Shown here: positions 18,069 through 27,299 of the stretch, one piece after another
Position numbering within the stretch: the stretch's first letter is position 1
Layout: every line of letters begins with the position of its first letter
Source: Sipunculus nudus
Lineage: Eukaryota; Annelida; Sipuncula; Golfingiida; Sipunculidae
Length of the DNA: 64,000 bases
Assembly (NCBI GenBank): GCA_026874595.1
Contig: JAPPUL010000079.1
Location: forward strand, 1,607,001 to 1,671,000
Direction of reading: 5' to 3'
Program-made: the position numbers and the translations under genes
The notes under the pieces: model-generated
What the model was told of the DNA's origin: nothing
What the model saw: the letters and a program-made list of their open reading frames with translations, nothing else
The model's database searches: none

Positions 18069-19253
18069 TTATTCAGGATTGTTTTTAAGCTTTGGCCACT
18101 TGCCTTTTTCAATCTCCCAGACGGCTTTACCGTCGGCGTCTTTTTCTTCGGCCCAACCAGTAAATGTAGCTGTTGTAATATCGGCTATTGGCGTTACGCC
18201 ATTAGATTTTCCCGAACCTATATCTTTTGTTAGAGACTTTATTGCCATTACGAAACTATTGCTTATCATGTGCATGTTATAACCAGCGAATCTACCAAGC
18301 TTATCCCGAGCTTGAGTTGATTTTACTTCTTGTGCATTTGAATAACACTTGTTTATTTGCCCGGTATTATGTCCAATAAGCCCGCCGACACGGGTTGTTC
18401 CTTCAACATTTCCACTTGTATAATAGCTGTTTTCTATTTTGGATTGTGGGCCAATATTCTTTCCAACAAGACCACCTGCATCTGAAGCCCTAGATACATT
18501 ACCAGTTGCATAGCTTTCTTTTATCTCTCCTTGATTATTTCCAACAAGACCACCTGCAACTAATCTTCCTTCAAGACCACCTGCAACTAATCTTCCTTCA
18601 ACCGCAACCGATGATGAGCACTTTGTTACGCTTCCTTCGTTCTTTCCTATAAGTCCACCTGTGCTTGAGCCAGCATTAGTATTTTCGCTTTTTACTTTTA
18701 CAGTCCCTGTTGATGTTATTTTTACTCCTTCTACTTTTCCTTTGTTTACTGCTGCAAGTACTCCCGCTGGGCCTGCATCTGTACCCGTTGCGAAATCCGC
18801 TTGAAGCTCTATAGTCAGATCTTTTACCTCTCCAGTTTGTGCTATCTCGCTTATTAACCCTTGCGCTCCAGCTTTAAACGACTTTATTATTAGCTTCTTG
18901 TCTTTCCCATCCAGCTTCCCTCTATACTCCAAAACCATCTCCCACTCCTCTAATGTAAGGTCGTTTGTTAAAGAAAAACTCTCATGAGCCACAAGCTTTT
19001 CCCTAAACTCCTGCTGCGGTGTTAACGTTTGCTTTGGTCCTGCTGTTCCTTGTCCTTCTGGTCCTGCTGTTCCTTGTCCTTCTGGTCCTGCTGTTCCTTG
19101 TCCTTCTGGTCCTGCTGTTCCTTGTCCTTCTGGTTCTGCTGGCTTTTGTTTGCCTGACCCTTCCTGGCGGGGAACTTCTGTTCCGTCCGTATTAGCACAG
19201 CCAAGCCCCATCATCGTAATAGCTAAGATTAGTATTAAATACATGTTTTTCAT
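18069..19253 (-). CDS. GLUG-repeat lipoprotein 4 with GPEGQGTA repeats
   Basis: 394 aa. The start ATG 19253 has a GAGGAGG-type ribosome site and the signal ends MMGLGC (lipobox). Behind the acylation site, residues about 35-80 are a flexible linker of about four perfect GPEGQGTA octapeptides (24-nt DNA repeats, 19045-19136). The family domain (FREKLVAHESFSLTNDLTLEEW) and five or six GLUG units follow. One short duplication, EGRLVAGGL repeated twice, is seen. It ends in a diverged W...GKWPKLKNNPE module. Repeat number in the linker could vary by slippage. Function unknown. Confidence 0.85.
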   Translation of the reverse strand: MKNMYLILILAITMMGLGCANTDGTEVPRQEGSGKQKPAEPEGQGTAGPEGQGTAGPEGQGTAGPEGQGTAGPKQTLTPQQEFREKLVAHESFSLTNDLTLEEWEMVLEYRGKLDGKDKKLIIKSFKAGAQGLISEIAQTGEVKDLTIELQADFATGTDAGPAGVLAAVNKGKVEGVKITSTGTVKVKSENTNAGSSTGGLIGKNEGSVTKCSSSVAVEGRLVAGGLEGRLVAGGLVGNNQGEIKESYATGNVSRASDAGGLVGKNIGPQSKIENSYYTSGNVEGTTRVGGLIGHNTGQINKCYSNAQEVKSTQARDKLGRFAGYNMHMISNSFVMAIKSLTKDIGSGKSNGVTPIADITTATFTGWAEEKDADGKAVWEIEKGKWPKLKNNPE

Positions 19254-19472
19254 CTTTAATCCTCCTCGTTGTTATATTACTATATATTAGATACTTATGT
19301 ATTATAAGGCAAGTGCATTATCTTTGAGGTTTAGCCAACAAACGCACTGTATTATATACATAATAGGGATTAAGGCTATTTCATAATGCAAAGAAAAAAA
19401 GGTAAAAAAAGGTAAAAAAAGGTAAAAAAAGATATACTAGATACTTTGGTATGGTTAGTCTATGGCTGTCTA
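19254..19472 (-). repeat. Duplicated GLUG intergenic spacer, copy 2 (with leader of GLUG 4)
   Basis: Near-identical partner of 17870-18068, longer by additional GGTAAAAAAA units around 19394-19430. It carries the same TATAAT and Shine-Dalgarno for the gene upstream. Confidence 0.75.
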
Positions 19473-20846
19473 TTATTCAGGATTTTCTCTAAGTGTTGGC
19501 CACTGGCCGGATTTAATATTCCATGCTGGCGCACTAGGGTCGTTAAGAGTAGTCCAATCGCTAGTTGGCTTGCCATTAGCATCCACTTCCACTTTATTTG
19601 GTTTTCCGTTCTGCAGTTGGGGAACCCCAACAGGTTGTGCTATACTTGTGTGTATTGTACGATAATAAGAGGATGAGGTTATACCACCATAATAACCAGA
19701 TGCGCTTTGATTTTGATAAGCCTGTCCTCCAAAATGGCCTAGGTTAATGTTTCGACCTGTGCTTATAAGAAGAGGATTATTAGATGTAAGCGTGTTACGA
19801 GTATAGCTCGAGTATATAGCTCCTGCTGTTTGCCGTCCTACAAACCCACCTAGACGGGTGCCTCCTCCTGATCCAACCATTGAGTCTATATTTAGTTCTC
19901 CGGCTGAATAGCAATTCTCTATTGTTCCTCCATACTGATAGCCAACAAAGCCACCTATCCTTATATTACTTCCTACTCCAAAGACTATATTTATATCAGC
20001 ATAGCTTTTTTCTATTTTGCCACCTTTGGTTTGACCAACAAGTCCTCCCACACTAACATCTCCTGAGCGAATATCTATTGTCCGACTGGTAACAGAAGCC
20101 TTACTGATGCTTGTTGTTGTATTAATTGCCGGATTATTAAGCCCAACAAGGCCTCCGACGTTATTAGCATTACTATTAGTTTTAAATGTGATATTGCCAG
20201 AACGCTTTACGTTTGTTATGGTTCCTTTGTTCTCCCCAACAAGGCCTCCGACGTCAGTAGCCTTACTATTAGTTTCAAATGTGATATTGCCAGAAGACGT
20301 TACGTTTGTTATGGTTCCTTTGTTCTCCCCAACAAGGCCTCCGACGGAGGTGTAGGACTGGTCTTTAGGTATAGTTGCATTCACAGTTAGTGTAACGTTT
20401 TCAATAGTTCCGTAGTTTAATCTTGCAAGCGCTCCTATGCTAACGCCCGTCGTTCCAGGTTCTATATTGCCTATATTTATATTTACGTTCTTAAAAGTTG
20501 CATTATTGGCTATTTGCTGTATAAATGAGTTTCCTTCTATTTTGCCTATCGTTATTGTATGCCTGTTCCCTTTACTATCGCTCCCATAAAATGTACCTGT
20601 AAAAGGCTGTTGTTTTTCGTCCCATTCGTTTATCGTTAAATCTGCTATTAAACAGTACTGACCATCTAGTTTCATATCTATCAAGCCTTGCTCATCTTTT
20701 ATTGGGCTTAAGTATTTATCTTTACATGTAGTATCATCTTCTTGTTCAAGGAGGTCTCCTGGGAAATGAATAGTATTGACCTCACCACAAGAAGCTGATA
20801 ATATAGAAGTTATAAGTAAAAGGGTTATTAGAAAGACTTTTGTCAT
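19473..20846 (-). CDS. GLUG-repeat lipoprotein 5
   Basis: 457 aa. The signal ends SILSASC (lipobox), followed by CGEVNTIHFPGDLLEQED, a region shared with GLUG 7. The DMKLDGQYCLIADLTI start of the beta domain is then followed by GLUG units (GGLVGENKGTITNV, GGFVGYQYGG) and a terminal GQWPTLRENPE. It belongs with GLUG 7 to a second subfamily with more Asn/Thr-rich repeats. Two adjacent GLUG units (about 20200-20350) are almost identical at DNA level. Function unknown. Confidence 0.85.
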   Translation of the reverse strand: MTKVFLITLLLITSILSASCGEVNTIHFPGDLLEQEDDTTCKDKYLSPIKDEQGLIDMKLDGQYCLIADLTINEWDEKQQPFTGTFYGSDSKGNRHTITIGKIEGNSFIQQIANNATFKNVNINIGNIEPGTTGVSIGALARLNYGTIENVTLTVNATIPKDQSYTSVGGLVGENKGTITNVTSSGNITFETNSKATDVGGLVGENKGTITNVKRSGNITFKTNSNANNVGGLVGLNNPAINTTTSISKASVTSRTIDIRSGDVSVGGLVGQTKGGKIEKSYADINIVFGVGSNIRIGGFVGYQYGGTIENCYSAGELNIDSMVGSGGGTRLGGFVGRQTAGAIYSSYTRNTLTSNNPLLISTGRNINLGHFGGQAYQNQSASGYYGGITSSSYYRTIHTSIAQPVGVPQLQNGKPNKVEVDANGKPTSDWTTLNDPSAPAWNIKSGQWPTLRENPE

Positions 20847-21377
20847 ATTTATGAACTCACTATATTAGAAAATAAGAAAACAATTGCATTATAATATATA
20901 TACTATCACAATGGGGTTAATATCCCAATTATTTTAAATTCTTATCAAATTCTTATTAAATGCAATTATAAATTAAACTGTATTTTATGTCGCAATATTT
21001 TTTTAAATAAAAGAGGCTATAAACCTAAAAGAGGCTATAAACCTAAAAGAGGCTATAAACCTAAAGGTAATAAATACATTTTAATATTTCGAACATCTAC
21101 TAAATATATTGAACACTTTAGGAGAGAATATATGTTTAAGTATTTGAAGCAGTTTGTGGGGGTATAAATAGGCTTATATTTTCTGTGGAGTGAAGAGGCA
21201 AGGAAAGGGCAGAGGTTGTTATGAATGGTCGATATGGTGGCATGGTGTAGATTTAGCTTTTAGTTACACATTGTTTTAGAGGTAATAATCGAAGGGTAAT
21301 ATTATCGGATTAGTAGAAATAGAAGAGCCCTTTTAAGTTAAAAAAGGATGCCTAGTATATTCTATGTCATGGTATAT
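20847..21377. other. Intergenic region with short tandem repeat
   Basis: 530 bp with no gene. It carries an 18-nt repeat (AAAGAGGCTATAAACCTA, three copies, 21009-21065) and a degenerate remnant of the GLUG-associated hairpin near 21317-21357. It contains the promoter region of GLUG 5 but no clear boxes. Confidence 0.5.
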
Positions 21378-23397
21378 GGGGTATGACTTTATGCCCTGTG
21401 TCTTTTGTCCTATGACTTTATGCCCTGTGTCTTTTGTCCTATGACTTTATGCCCTGCGTCTTTTGTCCTATGACTTTATGCCCTGTGTCTTTTGTCCTAT
21501 GACTTTATGCCCTGCGTCTTTTGTCCTATGACTTTATGCCCTGCGTCTTTTGTCCTATGACTTTATGTCCTATGACTTTATGCCCTGCGTCTTTTGTCCT
21601 ATGACTTTATGCCCTGCGGCTTTTGTCCTATGACTTTATGCCCTGCGGCTTTTGCCCTATGACTTTATGCTCTATGGCTTTTGCCCTATGACTTTATGCC
21701 CTGTGGCTATATGCCCTATGACTTTATGTCCTGCGGCTTTTGTCCTATGACTTTATGCCCTGCGGCTTTTGCCCTATGACTTTATGCTCTATGGCTTTTG
21801 CCCTATGACTTTATGTCCTGCGTCTTTTGTCCTATGACTTTATGTCCTATGGCTTTTGCCCTATGACTTTATGCTCTATGGCTTTTGTCCTATGACTTTA
21901 TGCTCTATGGCTTTTGCCCTATGACTTTATGCTCTATGACTTTATGCCCTATGACTTTATGTCCTATGGCTTTTGCCCTATGACTTTATGCTCTATGGCT
22001 TTTGTCCTATGACTTTATGCTCTATGGCTTTTGCCCTATGACTTTATGTCCTGCGTCTTTTGTCCTATGACTTTATGTCCTGCGTCTTTTGCCCTATGAC
22101 TTTATGTCCTGCGTCTTTTGCCCTATGACTTTATGCCCTGCGGCTTTTGTCCTATGACTTTATGCTCTATGGCTTTTGTCCTATGACTTTATGCTCTATG
22201 GCTTTTGCCCTATGACTTTATGCCCTGTGGCTTTTGTCCTATGACTTTATGCTCTATGGCTTTTGCCCTATGACTTTATGCCCTGCGTCTTTTGTTCTAT
22301 GACTTTATGCCCTGTGGCTATATGCCCTATGACTTTATGTCCTATGACTTTATGCTCTATGGCTTTTGCCCTATGACTTTATGTCCTGCGTCTTTTGTCC
22401 TATGACTTTATGTCCTGCGTCTTTTGCCCTATGACTTTATGTCCTGCGTCTTTTGTCCTATGACTTTATGCTCTATGGCTTTTGCCCTATGACTTTATGC
22501 TCTGCGTCTTTTGCCCTATGACTTTATGTCCTGCGTCTTTTGCCCTATGACTTTATGTCCTGCGTCTTTTGCCCTATGACTTTATGTCCTGCGTCTTTTG
22601 CCCTATGACTTTATGCCCTGTGGCTTTTGTCCTATGACTTTATGCTCTATGGCTTTTGCCCTATGACTTTATGCCCTGCGTCTTTTGTTCTATGACTTTA
22701 TGCTCTATGACTTTATGCCCTGTGTCTTTTGCCCTATGACTTTATGCCCTGCGTCTTTTGTCCTATGACTTTATGCTCTATGGCTATATGCCCTATGACT
22801 TTATGCCCTGTGTCTTTTGTCCTATGACTTTATGCTCTATGGCTTTTGCCCTATGACTTTATGCCCTGCGTCTTTTGTCCTATGACTTTATGCTCTATGG
22901 CTTTTGCCCTATGACTTTATGCTCTATGGCTTTTGTCCTATGACTTTATGCTCTATGGCTTTTGTCCTATGACTTTATGCTCTATGGCTTTTGCCCTATG
23001 ACTTTATGCCCTGTGTCTTTTGTCCTATGACTTTATGCCCTGCGTCTTTTGTCCTATGACTTTATGCTCTATGGCTTTTGCCCTATGACTTTATGTCCTG
23101 CGTCTTTTGTCCTATGACTTTATGCTCTATGGCTTTTGCCCTATGACTTTATGCTCTGCGTCTTTTGTCCTATGACTTTATGCCCTGTGGCTTTTGTCCT
23201 ATGACTTTATGCTCTATGGCTTTTGCCCTATGACTTTATGTCCTGCGTCTTTTGCCCTATGACTTTATGTCCTGCGTCTTTTGCCCTATGACTTTATGTC
23301 CTGCGTCTTTTGCCCTATGACTTTATGTCCTGCGTCTTTTGTCCTATGACTTTATGCCCTGCGTCTTTTGTCCTATGACTTTATGTCCTGCGTCTTT
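21378..23397. repeat. 2 kb tandem array of a 29-nt composite repeat
   Basis: About 2.0 kb made of alternating 15-nt (YCCTATGACTTTATG) and 14-nt (CCCTGCGTCTTTTG or TCTATGGCTTTTG-like) half-units, giving a 29-nt period and roughly 70 copies. Half-units differ at a few fixed sites (CTG/CTA, GCG/GTG/ATG, TC/GC). Occasional AA doublets show unequal exchange. The two halves look related to each other. No unique spacers exist, every period carries stops in all plus frames, and 29 nt is not a multiple of three. It begins right after the stop of GLUG 6. The same motif occurs in a few copies at the 3' ends of GLUG genes 2, 3 and 7. Confidence 0.97.
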
Positions 23398-23403
23398 GTA
23401 AGC

Positions 23404-24903
23404 CTACGGCTGCCATTTAAGCTTTGGCCACTGGCCCGCTACCAAATTCTTCCACACATCTTTTGACCAGCCTGCATTAGTAAACGTTGTGTCTGTAATT
23501 GCCGCTGTTGCTATCTCTCTTACCCCTGAGGCATATCCGTTCCCAATCGGATTAAGTCCAGACCTGGCCAAACAGAAACTGTTTTCTATATTGTTCTTTG
23601 AAAAGTTCTCTCCTATCAGTTCGCCTGTATATGAATAGTAGTTAGATACATTGCCTTTTGCATAGCTGTTTTTTATTTTGCCGTCAAACCGATTTTGGCC
23701 AATAAGTCCCCCTGCTCTTGATCTACTTACAGATGCACTCACATTACCGGTTGCATAACTGTTTTCTATTATGCTGTCATTCTGTCCAACAAGTCCTCCT
23801 ATATAGTAGCCAGATACATTGCCTTTTGCATAGCTGTTTTTTATACTCCCATCTAAAAAGTTCTCTCCAACAAGTCCTCCCGCATAATAGCCACTTACAT
23901 CCCCTGTTGCTCCACTTTTTGTTATAGCTCCTGCCCTATTCCATCCTACAAGCCCGCCTGCATCATACCCAATTACATCCCCTGTTGCATAGCTCCCTTC
24001 TATTTTACTACGATCCCAGCTATATCCAACAAGTCCGCCTGCATATGAGTACTTTTTAGTTGTTGTAACTGACCCTTTTGCATGGCTTCCTTCTATTCTC
24101 CCATTATTATGCCCAATTAGCCCACCCGCTCTTGCAAATCTTCCATCTGCATAAACTGACCCCTCCGCATAGCTCCCTTCTATTTTACTCCCATCCCAGT
24201 TATATCCAACAAGACCACCTATATATGAGTATTCTCCAGTCGTTCTAACTGCCCCTTTTGCATAGCTCCCTTCTATTGTTCCTCCCATATTCAATGCAAC
24301 TAATCCCCCTACATAGTATTCACCCTCAATCATGAGCTCTGAAGAACTGTTTGATATATGTCCTGTCTTCTCATTCTTTCCTATAAGTCCCCCTGTCGTA
24401 TCAGATACATTCTTCCCTATTTTTACTCGCTTTATCTGTCCTCCCCCTGAAACCTTTACCCCTTCTATCTTCCCCTTGTTTGTACCTGCAAGTATCCCCG
24501 CTTCGTCTTTCTCTCCGTAGCTTATATCAAGGGCCACTTCAAAAGTAACATCCCCTCCAAGCTCTATATTAAGATCCTTCACCTCTCCACCTTCCCCTAT
24601 AGCTTTTATTAATCCTCTTGCATCCGCTTTAAACGACTTTATTATTAGCTTCTTGCCTTGTCCGTCTAGTTTGCCACTATATGAAGGAACACTAGCCCAA
24701 TCTGTTAAGATAATATCGCTTTTTAAAACAAAGCTCTCATTAGCTATAAGCTTTGCCCTGAACTGCTCCTGCGGCATCTGTTCGCCCTGTCCACCCTGCC
24801 TGTCCTGCTCACCCCTAAGCCCTAAATATTCCATGTTGTCAGTGCTACAGCCAATCCCAAGCACCATAAGCGTTAAGATTAGTATTAAATACATGTTTTG
24901 CAT
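23404..24903 (-). CDS. GLUG-repeat lipoprotein 6
   Basis: 499 aa. The signal peptide ends LMVLGIGC (lipobox). An EYLGLRGEQDRQGGQGEQ linker and FRAKLIANESFVLKSDIILTDW domain follow, then about nine GLUG units with the pattern YxGGLVGxN...IEGSYAKG. The end is the shared SFCLARSGLNPIG...VWKNLVAGQWPKLKWQP module, nearly identical in DNA to the ends of GLUG 2 and 3. The stop codon abuts the 2 kb repeat array. The 5' end (signal peptide and linker) is duplicated immediately upstream (24981-25239). Function unknown. Confidence 0.85.
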   Translation of the reverse strand: MQNMYLILILTLMVLGIGCSTDNMEYLGLRGEQDRQGGQGEQMPQEQFRAKLIANESFVLKSDIILTDWASVPSYSGKLDGQGKKLIIKSFKADARGLIKAIGEGGEVKDLNIELGGDVTFEVALDISYGEKDEAGILAGTNKGKIEGVKVSGGGQIKRVKIGKNVSDTTGGLIGKNEKTGHISNSSSELMIEGEYYVGGLVALNMGGTIEGSYAKGAVRTTGEYSYIGGLVGYNWDGSKIEGSYAEGSVYADGRFARAGGLIGHNNGRIEGSHAKGSVTTTKKYSYAGGLVGYSWDRSKIEGSYATGDVIGYDAGGLVGWNRAGAITKSGATGDVSGYYAGGLVGENFLDGSIKNSYAKGNVSGYYIGGLVGQNDSIIENSYATGNVSASVSRSRAGGLIGQNRFDGKIKNSYAKGNVSNYYSYTGELIGENFSKNNIENSFCLARSGLNPIGNGYASGVREIATAAITDTTFTNAGWSKDVWKNLVAGQWPKLKWQP

Positions 24904-25239
24904 CTCTTTAAGCCTCTTTCTTGATATTTAATTATATAATAGGCATTTATAAAGCATAAAACAACTACTTTATCGTTAGATCGCTTTTTAAAACAAAGCT
25001 CTCATTAGCTATAAGCTTTGCCCTGAACTGCTCCTGCGGCATCTGTTCGCCCTGTCCACCCTGCCTGTCCTGCTCACCCCTAAGCCCTAAATATTCCATG
25101 TTGTCAGTGCTACAGCCAATCCCAAGCACCATAAGCGTTAAGATTAGTATTAAATACATGTTTTGCATCTCTTTAAGCCTCTTTCTTGATATTTAATTAT
25201 ATAATAGGCATTTATAAAGCATAAAACAACTACTTTATC
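24716..25239. repeat. 265-bp tandem duplication of the 5' end and leader of GLUG 6
   Basis: 24716-24974 and 24981-25239 are essentially identical at an offset of 265 bp. The unit covers the first 60 or so codons of GLUG 6 plus its leader. Confidence 0.9.
24965..25168 (-). pseudogene. 5' fragment of a GLUG lipoprotein gene (copy of GLUG 6 start)
   Basis: 67 codons whose first 62 are identical to GLUG 6: signal peptide, lipobox Cys, linker and the first part of the FRAKLIANESFVLKSD domain. It then stops after LTIK. It arose from the 265-bp duplication. It has its own leader copy and ribosome site, so it could still be expressed as a mini-lipoprotein or act as sequence donor. Confidence 0.85.
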
Positions 25240-25494
25240 TTATGATTTTCGCTTATATGTCATTATCTAATAAATAATAAACGCCAAGTACCTTTTTTAG
25301 TTAGTGAGTATCATAAAGAGGGATCTCATTCTTTACTATAAATAGTTTTAGGGTTTTAAATATGAAGGGTTAGTAATATGAGTAGTATTAGTAGTATTAG
25401 TAGTATTAGTAGTAATAGTAGGCACCTTTTTAACTTATAAAAAAATGCCTACTATACTATTTTCAGCCTATGGCTTTATATCAGTATGTCGCCT
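25240..25494. other. Spacer with 9-nt repeats and GLUG hairpin
   Basis: Contains AGTAGTATT repeats (25379-25418), the hairpin at 25415-25455 and one CCTATGGCTTTAT motif before the GLUG 7 stop. No gene. Confidence 0.5.
25415..25455 (-). terminator. GLUG-associated hairpin, copy 3
   Basis: Perfect 10-bp arms (ATAGTAGGCA / TGCCTACTAT), 40 bp beyond the GLUG 7 stop. Same element as copies 1 and 2. Confidence 0.55.
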
Positions 25495-27078
25495 TTAGTC
25501 CTTTTCCCATTTAAGCTTTGGCCACTCGCCTTTTTTAATATTCCATATCTTTTGGGCCAATTGCCAGGCATTAGCCCGTTTAGGATTACCATAATTATCA
25601 ACAGGCTTGCCATCAGTATCCACTTTCACTGCTGTTAGGTCTGTTGCTTGAACTCTAGCATAATCTCCAAACGGCCTGTAGCTAGCCTTATAATAGGAGT
25701 AGTTAATGGTGCCCTTTGCCTTCCCTGCAAGATCGCCGACTTTTATCTCAACCCCAGACACACCAGTCAGATTAATACTGCTACTTGTATAGACAGACGT
25801 TATTTTTCCACCACTGAGGATTCCTATAAAGCCGCCCACATAAGTATTACCTCCAACGTTTTCATATTTATTAGATTCCAATTCCCCAGCTGAATAGGCA
25901 TTCTTTATTTCTCCTGCATCCTGAAGGCCAATAAAGCCACCTACGTTTATATTACCACTCTGAAAATTTATATCTGTCGTAGAGAAGCTTGTTTCTATTG
26001 TACCAGAGCCGCTTAGTTTACCAATAAAGCCACCCAAATTGGGAGGGTTATTACCTGTTGTTGTGTTAGTGAGTTTTCCAGCCGAAGAGCATTTCGTTAT
26101 TGTTCCGTTTTCTTGAGAGCCAATAAAGCCGCCTGCGTTTATGTCATCCCCACCCGTTATAGTTGTATTAGCATGGCTGTTTGTTATAAACTTACCAGAG
26201 TTATTATTATAGCCGACCAAACCGCCGACATTGGCGGTCCCAGTCGCTGTAATAGTTGTTTCAGACACCTTTGCGTCATTTATGGTTCCTTCAGAGTTAA
26301 CCCCAACAAGCCCTCCAATATTAATATTATTGCCGCCGCCACTAACTGTTATATTTGTAAGTTTTACATCGTATATTCTTGCGTTGTTGCCATCATTGAA
26401 GCCTACAAGCCCTCCCAAATAGAGGACATCCGCATTTTTATTACCTTCAACCTTTACATTATTTAGTTTTGCGTTTGTTATCGTTCCTTTATTATAGCCA
26501 ACAAGACCGCCAGTGTGGAGCTTACCCGTAATCTTTATATTGCTAAGTCTTACATCTTCTATTGTGCCATAGTTTTGTGCAACCAAGCCGCCTATACTCG
26601 AATCTGTTTTAGGGGGGCCAATTTCTTCCTTATTACCTTCGATTGTTACGTTTTTAATAGTTCCGTTGTTTATTATAGTAAGCACTGCTATACTTCCGTC
26701 CTTCTTCGGCTCTATTTTGTTTATATTTATTGTTACGTTCTTAAAAGTTCCTTTAGCTCCTATTTGTTCTATAAATGAGTCTCCATCGATTGTGTCTATC
26801 GTTATTCTTTTATTGTCGCCATTAAATTCGCCTTTAAAAGTCCATAGGTCACCTTGTACTGTTTTCATTTCCCAGGTTTGTATCTCTAAATCTGTTGTTA
26901 AACAGTAATTACCATTTGGTTGCATATTGTTAAGGCCTTGCTCATTCTCTATTTTGACCGCATCATCTTTACATCTCGTTTGAAGGAGATCTCCAGGGAA
27001 ATGTATAGTATTTAGATCTAGGCAAGAAGATGTGAATATACTAGTTATTAGTAAAAGCAGTATTAATACTTTTGGCAT
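25495..27078 (-). CDS. GLUG-repeat lipoprotein 7
   Basis: 527 aa. The signal ends ITSIFTSSC (lipobox), followed by LDLNTIHFPGDLLQT, shared with GLUG 5. NMQPNGNYCLTTDLEI then opens the beta domain, and about nine Asn/Thr-rich GLUG-type units follow (GGLVGYNKGTITNAKL, GGFIGSQENG). The end KKGEWPKLKWEKD is the family C-terminal module. It looks intact and is the first gene of the cluster on the minus strand. A surface or periplasmic location is predicted from the lipobox. Function unknown. Confidence 0.85.
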   Translation of the reverse strand: MPKVLILLLLITSIFTSSCLDLNTIHFPGDLLQTRCKDDAVKIENEQGLNNMQPNGNYCLTTDLEIQTWEMKTVQGDLWTFKGEFNGDNKRITIDTIDGDSFIEQIGAKGTFKNVTININKIEPKKDGSIAVLTIINNGTIKNVTIEGNKEEIGPPKTDSSIGGLVAQNYGTIEDVRLSNIKITGKLHTGGLVGYNKGTITNAKLNNVKVEGNKNADVLYLGGLVGFNDGNNARIYDVKLTNITVSGGGNNINIGGLVGVNSEGTINDAKVSETTITATGTANVGGLVGYNNNSGKFITNSHANTTITGGDDINAGGFIGSQENGTITKCSSAGKLTNTTTGNNPPNLGGFIGKLSGSGTIETSFSTTDINFQSGNINVGGFIGLQDAGEIKNAYSAGELESNKYENVGGNTYVGGFIGILSGGKITSVYTSSSINLTGVSGVEIKVGDLAGKAKGTINYSYYKASYRPFGDYARVQATDLTAVKVDTDGKPVDNYGNPKRANAWQLAQKIWNIKKGEWPKLKWEKD

Positions 27079-27299
27079 ATCAGAAGACCCATTATATTAG
27101 AAATTATACAACATTTGTATTAAGTATTTTAATTAAATACTATTATAGCTCAAGTAATAACTAATCTGCTTTTTTTTATCTATAACAAATGTATTGACAA
27201 TTTAGCTAACTATATTTTATGTTTATGTATTTTATCACAAAAGATTACCTAAACACATTCATTATTATGGGTTTGCCTATGTATCTAAATAAGTCATTA
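27079..27299. other. Upstream region of GLUG 7
   Basis: 220 bp of AT-rich DNA with an imperfect palindrome (AAGTATTTTAATTAAATACT, near 27122). No gene was seen. It presumably holds the GLUG 7 promoter. Confidence 0.4.

Noticed and set aside
21378-23397. CRISPR array
   Set aside because: Repeats are head-to-tail with no unique spacers and variable half-units, and no cas genes are nearby.
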